DNA of 64,000 nt, from positions 1 to 64,000 of the forward strand of contig NZ_JAIRAU010000023.1 in NCBI RefSeq assembly GCF_020073745.1, in the 5' to 3' direction. This DNA is from Nannocystis pusilla (GTDB lineage: Bacteria; Myxococcota_A; Polyangia; Nannocystales; Nannocystaceae). A program made the translations under genes and the position numbers. Positions 1 through 9,591 of this stretch are shown here, piece by piece. A model generated the notes under the pieces. The model was not told the origin of the DNA, searched no databases, and saw only the letters and a list, made by a program, of their open reading frames with translations. Each line of letters opens with the position of its first letter. Position 1 is the first letter of the stretch.

Positions 1-3618
<3,618 letters not shown>

Positions 3619-3619
3619 G

Positions 3620-4180
3620 CCCGAGGGACTGTTGGGCTCGATCGTCGGCCGCAACGGCGCCGGCAAGAGCACCCTGCTCGAGGGCCTGCAGTGGATCGAC
3701 GCCGCGATTCGCGGCACCGTCAATACCGCCTGCGATCGCTACAACGGGATCGCCGATCGCGTCAATCACCGATATGCGAAGGCGGCTCGCGGCTTCGAGC
3801 TGCACACCCGGCTGGAGTGGGGCGAGTACCTCTTGCGACATCTCCTCGCGGATCCGCAACAAGCGGCCCTCCTCCGTGCACACGCCATCGCCCAGCGCCT
3901 GGCACACCTGCTACCCCGCCGCTCGTGACAGGGTCTGCGCCCAGGTCACCAGTCGATCCGGCGGTGCCCCAACTGCGCGTCTTCAGCGAACAGTACCACC
4001 ATTCACCCCACTGGTACATTCGCCCGGGCGACGAATCCCAGCACCCCGCGTCCGTTATGTACACCCTTGAAGATCGGCAGCCGCTCGGCGCCAGCATCGC
4101 CGGCTTCCTCGCCGACGTCAGCGAGCTCCCCGCCGGTCTCGCCGACGCCCTGCCGCTGTTCGTGTGGGGGCAACGCCCGC
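3620..4180 (+). pseudogene. Remnant of an AAA/ABC-type ATPase
   Basis: One base after the CapB-like stop, a frame reads GLLGSIVGRNGAGKSTLLEG, a convincing Walker A box, followed by about 80 residues that look like the start of an AAA-type ATPase. It stops at 3928. Protein-like sequence continues in another frame (SEQYHHSPHWYIRPGD, nt ~3985) and appears to shift again near 4170. No sequence before the P-loop is recognisable and no ABC signature or Walker B was found. I read it as a truncated, frameshifted ATPase gene. Whether it was ever linked to the upstream gene is unknown. Confidence 0.5.
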
Positions 4181-4743
4181 CTCGGCGCGTACGCGGCGCC
4201 CCCAGGCGAAGCGTCGAGCTCGCTCGGCCTCCAGCGCATCCTCGCAGCCCCCGTGTGGCGCCGCGACGCCGGCGGAAGCGGCGAATCGGCCGGAATTGCA
4301 TCCTCGCGCGCATGCGCGGCCCTGGCGTGCAGCACCCGATCGACGTCGTCTGTCAGCACGACGGGTGGCGCCTCGTCGACGGCGATCATCGTCTGTTGAA
4401 AGCCAATCTGCTGAGGCTGCCGACCGTCCTGGCGCACCTCGTCCCCGCCACGACGCGCCCCCCCTGCTCACAGGCGGGATTGAGGGCAGGAGTCCGACCG
4501 CTCAGCGCCTTGTGCGCGCGAGCGTGAGATCCCGCAGTTCGCGCACCACCTCGGACATCCGTCCGTCAGAAAAACCTGCGCCCCTGCGCCCCCGCGCCCC
4601 CGCGTCAAATCGCGCCAGGTCGCGCCCAAACATCGTTCATCTGCCCGTTTCCGGAACTACCGACATTTCCGGAGAATGCGCGGGTTCGCCCCTGCGGACA
4701 TTTTCTCGTTGCCCGGCTGGACGGCCTGGATCAGCCAAGGTGC
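4181..4743. other. Decayed or non-coding stretch
   Basis: No intact gene is visible. Around 4327-4440 one frame reads GWRLVDGDHRLLKA, which resembles the nucleotide-binding motif of ParB-like domains and may be another gene remnant. The stretch 4580-4630 is low-complexity C-rich DNA. Two TTTCCGGA boxes lie near 4650 and 4669, upstream of the DUF4142 gene. Confidence 0.4.
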
Positions 4744-5343
4744 ATGCAGACGCGCAACAAGACCCTCTACATGATGTCCTTCGTGCTCGCCGCGGCCTGC
4801 TCGCGTACGTCTCCGGACACCAGCGCCCCGGAGCCGGTCGTGGAACCCTCACCGGCCGCGACCGCGCCGGCCGAGCGCAACACCAGCGATGACGAGATCT
4901 TCGGCGTCCTCGACGTCATCAACGACGAGGCCGTGGCCCACGGCGAATTCATGAAGAAGTGGGCCAAGACCCAGAAGGTCAAGGAGTTCGCGGCGATGAT
5001 GATCAACGACCACGAGTTCGTGCGCGAGCGCGAATTGAAGGTCCGCGGCGCCCTCGACCTGCGCGCCACCAGCAGCCGTCTGGCCAGCGACCTCAAGCAG
5101 GATTCGCGGCAGAAGCTCGACACCATGGGCAAGATCGACAAGGGCGACCCGCTCGACAAGGCCTACATCGACATCCAGATCGACGTCCACGCCGGCTGGC
5201 TCGCCGCCCTCGACAACAAGCTCATCCCTTACGCGCAGACCGACGAGCTGCGCGACGAACTGGAAGAAGTGCGGAAGATCGTCGAGAGCCACTACAACCT
5301 GGCCATCGACATGCGCACCAAGCTGGCCGGCGCGACCAAATGA
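4744..5343 (+). CDS. DUF4142 ferritin-like lipoprotein
   Basis: This 199-residue protein has a hydrophobic N-terminus ending in a lipobox-like LAAACS, so it is likely exported and lipidated. A Pro/Ala/Thr-rich linker follows. The main part contains the DUF4142 pattern (NDEAVAHGEFMKKWA, then MINDHEF), predicted as a four-helix ferritin-like bundle. Family members often occur in stress-responsive envelope proteins and the biochemical role is unknown. No strong ribosome binding site precedes the ATG, and no in-frame alternative fits the signal peptide better. The downstream neighbour is a sigma factor, a plausible but unproven stress-response context. Confidence 0.85.
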   Translation: MQTRNKTLYMMSFVLAAACSRTSPDTSAPEPVVEPSPAATAPAERNTSDDEIFGVLDVINDEAVAHGEFMKKWAKTQKVKEFAAMMINDHEFVRERELKVRGALDLRATSSRLASDLKQDSRQKLDTMGKIDKGDPLDKAYIDIQIDVHAGWLAALDNKLIPYAQTDELRDELEEVRKIVESHYNLAIDMRTKLAGATK

Positions 5344-5573
5344 AGCCGGTCGGCCTCGATAGATTGGCCTACGACGAATCTTTGAATTAACATTTCGACC
5401 ACTCTCGACGATCGCCTGGGCTCGCCTGTCGCGCGCCCGGAGCCGGGCAGGATCCGCGCGCCCTCCGGCCGCACCGGCCTCAATCATCTTACCGCCTCGA
5501 TCCGCGGACGGACACTCCTTACGGTCCGCGGCTCGCCCCCGCGGATCCTGCACCGGCCTGAAAGGAGACCACC

Positions 5574-6812
5574 ATGCTGCGTGACACCTCTGCTGAACCC
5601 ACGCTCGCTCCGGCCGGCGACACGGCCCATCGGCCCCTCACCGCGTACTTCCGCGACCTCGCCGAGGTCGACGTCATGACCAAGGACGAGGAGACCGCCG
5701 CGGCCCTGAAGATCGGCGAGCTGCGCAAGCGCGTGTGGGTCGCGATCCTGAATTACCCGCCGTACGTCGCGCCCATCTGCGCCCTCCTGCGCGAGCGCCT
5801 CGGCGACGAGGCCTGCCCCCTCGCCGCCCTGACCGCGCTGGAGCGGGCCTCGCGGACGCTGCGCGACCGCGACCTGCGCTGCAACCACGACGCCTTCCAC
5901 GCCGCGCGCAACGACCTCGCCGCCGCCATGCTCGCGGCCGACCTCGACGGCGAGCTCGCCGACGCGATCCTCGCCGACCTCACCAGCCTGCAGAACGACC
6001 GCGGCGCCCGGGTCTCGCTGAAGGTCAACCCGCCGCGTCGCGGCAGCGTCCCCTTCGCCCGCTACGCCGCCGACGTGCGCAAGCAGCACGCCGCGCTGGC
6101 GGCCGCCAGGAACGCGTTCGTGCGCGCCAACCTGCGCCTCGTCGTCGCCCTGGCCCGCCGTTTTCACCGCGGCAACGTCCCGCTGCAGGACCTCATCCAG
6201 GAGGGCAACCTCGGCCTGATGAAGGCCGTCGACCGGTTCGACCCGGCCCGTGGCTGCCGCTTCTCGACCTACGGCTCGTGGTGGATCCGCCACGCCATCA
6301 GCCGCTCGATCGCCGACAAGGCCCGCAGCGTGCGCCTGCCGGTCCACATGATCGACGCCTGCAACAAGGTCAGCCGCGCCCGCCGCGAGTTCGAGGCGCG
6401 CGAGGGCCGTGAGCCGACCGACCAGGAGCTCTCGGTGGCCAGCGGCGTCAGCGTCGAGCGGATCGCTCGCATGGGCTGGTCGCTGATCGAGAGCCCGCTG
6501 AGCCTCGCGCTGCCCGCCTCGCGCGACGGCGAGGCCAGCCTCGTCGACACGGTCGCCGACCCCGACTACGTCGCCCCGTCCGACGTGCTCGACCGCGAGC
6601 TGCTCCACGAGCAGCTGCAAGAAGTGTTCGCCCAACTCTCGCCGCTGGAGGCCGACATCCTGCGCAAGCGCGTCGGCCTCGACGGCGAGGAGGAGATGAC
6701 GCTCAAGGAGATCGGCGCGGGTTATTCGCTGTCGCGCGAGCGTATCCGCCAGCTCCAAGAAGGTGCGCTGGCCAAGCTTCGCGCCGAATTCTCGCGTCGT
6801 CACTTGATGTGA
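5574..6812 (+). CDS. RNA polymerase sigma-70 family factor (group 2-like)
   Basis: This 412-residue protein directs core RNA polymerase to promoters. Region 2 is clear at residues ~185-246 (NLRLVVALARRF, DLIQEGNLGLMKAVDRFD, RFSTYGSWWIRHAI). Region 3 follows, and a region 4 helix-turn-helix near the C-terminus reads SLSRERIRQLQ. Region 1.1 is absent, as expected for a non-primary factor. A linker before region 2 (residues ~140-170, with NPPRRGS) is shared with the second sigma factor at 45489-46844, which marks the two as paralogues. The ATG has a good ribosome binding site (AAAGGAG, 5560s). The gene stands alone on its strand. Confidence 0.95.
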   Translation: MLRDTSAEPTLAPAGDTAHRPLTAYFRDLAEVDVMTKDEETAAALKIGELRKRVWVAILNYPPYVAPICALLRERLGDEACPLAALTALERASRTLRDRDLRCNHDAFHAARNDLAAAMLAADLDGELADAILADLTSLQNDRGARVSLKVNPPRRGSVPFARYAADVRKQHAALAAARNAFVRANLRLVVALARRFHRGNVPLQDLIQEGNLGLMKAVDRFDPARGCRFSTYGSWWIRHAISRSIADKARSVRLPVHMIDACNKVSRARREFEAREGREPTDQELSVASGVSVERIARMGWSLIESPLSLALPASRDGEASLVDTVADPDYVAPSDVLDRELLHEQLQEVFAQLSPLEADILRKRVGLDGEEEMTLKEIGAGYSLSRERIRQLQEGALAKLRAEFSRRHLM

Positions 6813-6986
6813 CACGGCGGTCGGCGGCGCGGTGCGGACCTCGAGGTCTCCCGCTCGCCCGCGACGCGAGGCACGGTTCCTCGCAGCACGCGGGCCAAGC
6901 CCACGGTGCTCGCCCGCGGAACGATCTCCCGCTCGCGTCGCCGACCGGTCTCTCCCCGACGCCGCGGGCCCCGCCGTCGCCGGGCT

Positions 6987-7109
6987 TCAAGCCTGAGCGA
7001 GCGCCAGCAGCTTCTTCTGCAGCCGGCGGACCGAACGCGGCGCCGTCATCAGGTAGTAGATGCCGGTCAGCACGTAGAGGGGCAGCTTGGAAGCATTGGG
7101 GGGCGTCAT
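6987..7109 (-). CDS. Possible 40-residue small basic protein
   Basis: A short frame encodes a hydrophobic central stretch (LYVLTGIYYLM) followed by a basic tail (RSVRRLQKKLL). The ATG at 7109 has a GGAGA ribosome binding site at 7-nt spacing, the main reason for calling it. It lies just downstream of the tRNA array on the same strand, so it could be cotranscribed with it. The composition fits a small membrane-associated protein. No family is recognised, and a chance frame cannot be excluded. Confidence 0.45.
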   Translation of the reverse strand: MTPPNASKLPLYVLTGIYYLMTAPRSVRRLQKKLLALAQA

Positions 7110-7204
7110 GGCACGTTCTCCGCGACAAGGTCTGTGTAGAGTCTCGGGACGTCCGACCCACGGCCGGAGCGCTGGCGGACATCGCCGAAGAGGAAGAGAA
7201 GTCG

Positions 7205-7275
7205 TCCGCGCCCGGAGAATTGAACTCCGAAAGGCTCGCTTATCAGACGAGGTGTGGGACCTTCCACTGACGCGG
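7205..7275 (-). tRNA. tRNA-Ile(GAT)
   Basis: The acceptor stem is 7 bp with one G-U pair, and the T-arm is CGGAG/CTCCG with a normal TTCAATT loop. The anticodon loop CTGATAA gives GAT and the discriminator is A. CCA is not encoded. It is the last tRNA of the array in transcription order and is separated from the next by a strong hairpin. Confidence 0.9.
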
Positions 7276-7284
7276 GGAGCGCCC

Positions 7285-7314
7285 GCCACGGCGCACGCGT
7301 ACGTGCGCCGTGGC
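7285..7314. repeat. Perfect 12-bp inverted repeat inside the tRNA array
   Basis: Arms GCCACGGCGCAC and GTGCGCCGTGGC flank a 6-nt loop. It lies between tRNA-Pro(CGG) and tRNA-Ile(GAT). There is no T-tract, so it is not a standard terminator. It may stabilise or separate the precursor RNA. Confidence 0.85.
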
Positions 7315-7331
7315 GAGCCGGATGAAATTGG

Positions 7332-7402
7332 TCGGAGACCGGGGCGTCGCACCCCGCCTACGTGTTCCCGAAACACGCCTCGCACTCCGCGATCCGTCTC
7401 CG
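7332..7402 (-). tRNA. tRNA-Pro(CGG)
   Basis: The acceptor stem is a perfect 7 bp and the T-stem a perfect 5 bp. The anticodon stem CGTGT/ACACG holds loop TTCGGGA, giving CGG. The T-loop TGCGACG departs from the usual TTCRA. The D-loop is short and the discriminator is A. Confidence 0.88.
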
Positions 7403-7429
7403 TATTCTCTCGAGTCTCGAACAAATTGG

Positions 7430-7502
7430 TCGAGGTGGTGCGAGTCGAACGCACAGTCTCATGCTCCCCGAGCATGCGGCTTACCAACAAGCCTTCACCT
7501 CG
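7430..7502 (-). tRNA. tRNA-Pro(GGG) with C33
   Basis: Acceptor, T- and anticodon stems are perfect and the T-loop TTCGACT is normal. The anticodon loop reads TCGGGGA, so the anticodon is GGG but position 33 is C instead of the near-universal U. Confidence 0.85.
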
Positions 7503-7508
7503 ATAAGA

Positions 7509-7579
7509 TGACCCTGCGGAGTGACGATCTCCGGTCTCCGCGTCGAGAGCGCAGCGTTCTGCCGTTGAACTACAGGGCC
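7509..7579 (-). tRNA. tRNA-Glu(CTC)
   Basis: The acceptor is 7 bp with one G-U pair and the T-stem CGGAG/CTCCG is perfect. The anticodon loop CTCTCGA gives CTC. The anticodon stem has one mismatch and the T-loop ATCGTCA is atypical. Confidence 0.82.
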
Positions 7580-7591
7580 AAAGATTCTCGA

Positions 7592-7663
7592 TGCCCGCGG
7601 AGGGTGTCGAACCCCCGACCTGCGATGTGTGAGAACGCCGCTCTACCGTTGAGCTACGTGGGC
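7592..7663 (-). tRNA. tRNA-Val(CAC)
   Basis: The D-arm is typical (TAGCTCAACGGTAGAGC) and the T-loop TTCGACA is normal. The anticodon loop CTCACAC gives CAC. There are single mismatches in the acceptor, anticodon and T stems. Confidence 0.85.
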
Positions 7664-7672
7664 ATGAATTGG

Positions 7673-7743
7673 GTGGGCTAGAGGGTTCTGCCCCCTCACC
7701 TGTGCTGTCACAGAGCACCGCTCTTCTCACGAGCTTTAGCCCA
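7673..7743 (-). tRNA. tRNA-His(GTG) without encoded G-1
   Basis: Acceptor TGGGCTA/TAGCCCA is perfect and the anticodon loop CTGTGAC gives GTG. The discriminator is C73, as expected for His. Position -1 is T rather than the G that HisRS normally requires. The T-loop GGCAGAA is atypical. Confidence 0.85.
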
Positions 7744-7744
7744 A

Positions 7745-7816
7745 CAGGGGGGCCGGGATTCGAACCCGGTTCTCATGATTTGGAGTCGTGTATGTCACCG
7801 CCAACACCTCCCCCCT
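7745..7816 (-). tRNA. tRNA-Trp(CCA)
   Basis: The anticodon loop CTCCAAA gives CCA. The A1-U72 pair and G73 agree with bacterial tRNA-Trp. The T-arm CCGGG-TTCGAAT-CCCGG is canonical and there is one anticodon-stem mismatch. An AT-rich linker (7817-7849) separates it from the preceding tRNA. Confidence 0.92.
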
Positions 7817-7849
7817 TCGAGAAATATTATAAAAAAAATGAAATAGTGG

Positions 7850-7922
7850 CACTCGCGGCAGGGGTCGAACCTGCGTCCCCTGGTATAGAAGACCAGCGCT
7901 CCTCCATCTGAGCTACGCGAGC
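7850..7922 (-). tRNA. tRNA-Arg(TCT)
   Basis: The anticodon stem CTGGT/ACCAG is perfect with loop CTTCTAT (TCT). T-loop TTCGACC, acceptor of 7 bp with a G1-U72 pair. It reads AGA codons, which are rare in GC-rich genomes. Confidence 0.9.
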
Positions 7923-7926
7923 CCGG

Positions 7927-8002
7927 CGCTCACGGCAGGCTTCGCTCCTGCGACCTCCGCGTTAGGACCGCGGCACTCTCGTCTGGGCTGAGTTACGTGA
8001 GC
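7927..8002 (-). tRNA. tRNA-Arg(CCT)
   Basis: Acceptor GCTCACG/CGTGAGC, T-stem and anticodon stem CCGCG/CGCGG are all perfect. Loop GTCCTAA gives CCT. The T-loop AGCGAAG is atypical. Confidence 0.87.
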
Positions 8003-8006
8003 ATGG

Positions 8007-8078
8007 CGGCCTCGCCAGGAATTGCACCCGATCCTCGACCTTCGGACGGTCGCGTGCTGTCTCGTACACTACGAGGCC
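8007..8078 (-). tRNA. tRNA-Arg(CCG)
   Basis: Acceptor GGCCTCG/CGAGGCC and anticodon stem CGACC/GGTCG are perfect. Loop GTCCGAA gives CCG. The T-stem has two mismatches and the T-loop is TGCAATT, so tertiary folding may be weakened. Confidence 0.8.
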
Positions 8079-8098
8079 ATATGTATAAAAACAAGGAG

Positions 8099-8170
8099 TA
8101 CTCCCGGATGGAATTGCACCACCGTCTCAGGTTCCGTAGACCTGGGCCCTTTCTACTAGACCACGAGAGC
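8099..8170 (-). tRNA. tRNA-Arg(ACG), copy 1
   Basis: Anticodon stem CAGGT/ACCTG, loop CTACGGA, anticodon ACG (substrate for A34-to-inosine editing). T-loop TGCAATT and one T-stem mismatch. Nearly the same gene recurs at 8266-8337. Confidence 0.85.
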
Positions 8171-8184
8171 ATGATTGTCTGAGG

Positions 8185-8257
8185 AGCCCCTCCCGGGGAT
8201 CGAACCCGGCGTCCCCGCGCTACAAGGGCGGTGCATCACCGTTGATGCCTGAGGGGC
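8185..8257 (-). tRNA. tRNA-Thr(TGT)
   Basis: Acceptor GCCCCTC/GAGGGGC and T-arm CCGGG-TTCGATC-CCCGG are perfect. Anticodon loop CTTGTAG gives TGT. The anticodon stem has a G-G mismatch next to the loop. It is closely similar to tRNA-Thr(CGT) at 8449-8522. Confidence 0.87.
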
Positions 8258-8265
8258 CGGAGGAG

Positions 8266-8337
8266 TACTCTCGGGTGGAATTGCACCACCGTCTCAGGCT
8301 CCGTAGACCTGGGCCCTATCTTCTAGACCACGAGAGC
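8266..8337 (-). tRNA. tRNA-Arg(ACG), copy 2
   Basis: It has the same anticodon loop (CTACGGA) and T-loop (TGCAATT) as copy 1, with a few substitutions in acceptor and anticodon stems, including one stem mismatch. A local duplication with tRNA-Thr between the copies is likely. Confidence 0.84.
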
Positions 8338-8356
8338 ATATTTGCCAGAAATGGAT

Positions 8357-8428
8357 TGGTCCATCGAGGAATCGAACCTCGTCCCTCCTGCGTGTCATGC
8401 AGGCGCTCGGCCGGGGAGCTCCTGGACC
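8357..8428 (-). tRNA. tRNA-Val(GAC)
   Basis: Anticodon stem CCTGC/GCAGG, loop ATGACAC (GAC). D-stem GCTC/GAGC, T-loop TTCGATT. The acceptor has one mismatch at 7-66. Confidence 0.9.
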
Positions 8429-8448
8429 GGCTGTCCTCTCTCACCAAG

Positions 8449-8522
8449 AGCCCCTCCCGGGGATCGAACCCGGCGTTTCCGCGCTACGAGGGCGGCGCAT
8501 CGACCATTGATGCTTGAAGGGC
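8449..8522 (-). tRNA. tRNA-Thr(CGT)
   Basis: The T-arm is the same as in tRNA-Thr(TGT). Anticodon loop CTCGTAG gives CGT. The acceptor pairs over 7 bp with one G-U. It is probably a duplicated and diverged Thr gene. Confidence 0.87.
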
Positions 8523-8550
8523 GAAGGTCCCTGCGGACCGGCGCGATCGA

Positions 8551-8618
8551 AGCCCTCGCCGGGTAACGCTCCCGGCAAGCGCTACATACCAAGCAGCGCT
8601 CTCCCTTGGAGCAAGGGC
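8551..8618 (-). tRNA. tRNA-Thr(GGT), short
   Basis: Anticodon loop TTGGTAT gives GGT, with 4 of 5 stem pairs. The acceptor is 7 bp and T-stem CCGGG/CCCGG is perfect. The D-arm is reduced and the T-loop is AGCGTTA. At 68 nt including the discriminator it is among the shortest here. Confidence 0.72.
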
Positions 8619-8626
8619 AGACGAAG

Positions 8627-8698
8627 AGCAACTCCCCGGAGTCGCACCGGGCCCTCGTGGATGGCAACCACGCGTCTCACTATCAAGACCTGAGCTGC
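8627..8698 (-). tRNA. tRNA-Gly(GCC)
   Basis: Anticodon stem CGTGG/CCACG is perfect with loop TTGCCAT (GCC). Acceptor 7 bp with one G-U. T-stem perfect, T-loop TGCGACT. Confidence 0.88.
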
Positions 8699-8723
8699 AA
8701 ATTTTGGCAAAAACGCAAGAGAG

Positions 8724-8794
8724 AGCCGATGGCGGGAATCAAACCCGCGTCTTCACCTTGGAAGGGTGACACCCGGTCACTAGGCCACACCGGC
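8724..8794 (-). tRNA. tRNA-Gly(TCC)
   Basis: Anticodon stem TCACC/GGTGA is perfect with loop CTTCCAA (TCC). T-stem GCGGG/CCCGC, T-loop TTTGATT, acceptor 7 bp with one G-U. Confidence 0.9.
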
Positions 8795-8819
8795 GAGAGG
8801 ACGATCCCCGGAGCGATGG

Positions 8820-8888
8820 AAGGGGCGGAGAGGTTCGAACTCTCGTGACGAGGGTCAAAGCCTCGCGTAGCACGCCATGCGCGCCCCT
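8820..8888 (-). tRNA. tRNA-Gln(TTG)
   Basis: Acceptor AGGGGCG/CGCCCCT and T-arm GAGAG-TTCGAAC-CTCTC are perfect. Anticodon stem CGAGG/CCTCG, loop CTTTGAC (TTG). Confidence 0.9.
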
Positions 8889-8911
8889 GTTCGTCGTGTT
8901 GCTCCGGCGGA

Positions 8912-8985
8912 CGCCACCAGCGGGACTCGAACCCGCGGTCCCCTCGCTGACAACGAGGTGGGGACTCCAGCTCCCCCATGGCGGC
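8912..8985 (-). tRNA. tRNA-Asp(GTC), copy 1
   Basis: Anticodon stem CCTCG/CGAGG, loop TTGTCAG (GTC). T-loop TTCGAGT and G73, as in bacterial tRNA-Asp. It is nearly identical to the next copy. Confidence 0.92.
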
Positions 8986-9017
8986 AAATGCTTATATTTT
9001 CTTCAGTATATCTCGGA

Positions 9018-9091
9018 CGCCGCCAGCGGGACTTGAACCCGCGGTCCCCTCGCTGACAACGAGGTGGGGACTCCAGCTCCCCCATGGCGGC
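9018..9091 (-). tRNA. tRNA-Asp(GTC), copy 2
   Basis: A tandem near-copy of the 8912-8985 gene, with single-base changes in the acceptor and T-loop (TTCAAGT). AT-rich linkers (8986-9014 and 9092-9118) lie on both sides. Confidence 0.92.
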
Positions 9092-9118
9092 AATTTTCAT
9101 GAATAAGAATAGCTTGAA

Positions 9119-9206
9119 TGAGCTCCCCGAGAGTCGAACTCGGTCGAGCGCGAACGCTCGGCATGCGGATTAAAAGGCCGCCCCATTCCCGTCCTGGCCG
9201 GAGCCC
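9119..9206 (-). tRNA. tRNA-Lys(TTT) with long variable arm
   Basis: The anticodon loop CTTTTAA gives TTT and matches the usual Lys loop. Acceptor GGGCTCC/GGAGCTC pairs fully with one G-U. The T-arm CCGAG-TTCGACT-CTCGG is canonical and the discriminator is A. Between the anticodon and T arms lie 21 nt instead of about 5. They fold into CGAGCG-TTCG-CGCTCG, a 6-bp stem with a UUCG tetraloop. Long variable arms are normally confined to Leu, Ser, bacterial Tyr and Sec tRNAs. Confidence 0.87.
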
Positions 9207-9226
9207 GAGAGCCTGTCTCGATGTAG

Positions 9227-9299
9227 CGAGCCGAGCTGGTAACGATCCAGCCTGAAGCGGGGTAAGAATCCGCCGGACATCCATCTGTCCCATCGGCCC
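9227..9299 (-). tRNA. tRNA-Lys(CTT)
   Basis: Anticodon stem GCGGA/TCCGC-type pairing with loop TTCTTAC (CTT). T-stem GCTGG/CCAGC is perfect and the T-loop ATCGTTA is atypical. D-stem GGAC/GTCC. The variable region is of ordinary length, unlike the other Lys tRNA. Confidence 0.84.
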
Positions 9300-9329
9300 A
9301 GGAGTAGATTGTCGTGTGTTCGAGTGCCA

Positions 9330-9403
9330 TGGACCGCCCGGGTACCGCCCCCGGTGTGAACACGAACCTTGCAAGGGTTCGCCAGCGCCTTCGCTCGCAG
9401 CCC
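9330..9403 (-). tRNA. tRNA-Ala(TGC)-like, non-standard D-arm
   Basis: The acceptor GGGCTGC pairs along its whole length with GCGGTCC and contains G3-U70, the identity element read by AlaRS. The discriminator is A. The anticodon loop CTTGCAA gives TGC. The D-arm is reduced (GCG-AAGG-CGC), the variable region is about 9 nt and the T-loop is GGCGGTA. It is either a divergent functional gene or a decaying one. Confidence 0.62.
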
Positions 9404-9411
9404 GATCTTCG

Positions 9412-9482
9412 TGGTGCCGGCAGGTCACGAACCTGCGTCTTGCGCTTTATGAGAGCGCCGCCTGTCACTCGGCCACGGCACC
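9412..9482 (-). tRNA. tRNA-Met(CAT) (elongator or Ile2 type)
   Basis: Acceptor GGTGCCG/CGGCACC, T-stem GCAGG/CCTGC and anticodon stem GCGCT/AGCGC are perfect. The loop CTCATAA gives CAT. A paired G1-C72 argues against an initiator. A lysidine-modified Ile(CAU) tRNA cannot be excluded. Confidence 0.85.
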
Positions 9483-9523
9483 AGCTCGCCGCGGACACCG
9501 TCGACGGTGGTCCGTGGCAGGTA

Positions 9524-9591
9524 TTGCGCCGGCTGGTGTCGATCCAGCTCGCCTCGGGTCAGAACCGAGGGTCGGGGCCGCCCACGACGCA
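9524..9591 (-). tRNA. tRNA-Gln(CTG), first in the array
   Basis: Anticodon stem CTCGG/CCGAG, loop TTCTGAC (CTG). The acceptor TGCGTCG pairs over 7 bp and keeps the weak U1-A72 typical of tRNA-Gln. The D-arm is short and the T-loop is ATCGACA. It is the 5'-most gene of the array. Confidence 0.78.

Noticed and set aside
5484..6815. Minus-strand frame opposite the sigma factor
   Set aside because: Shadow of the sigma-70 gene, without its own ribosome binding site or motifs.
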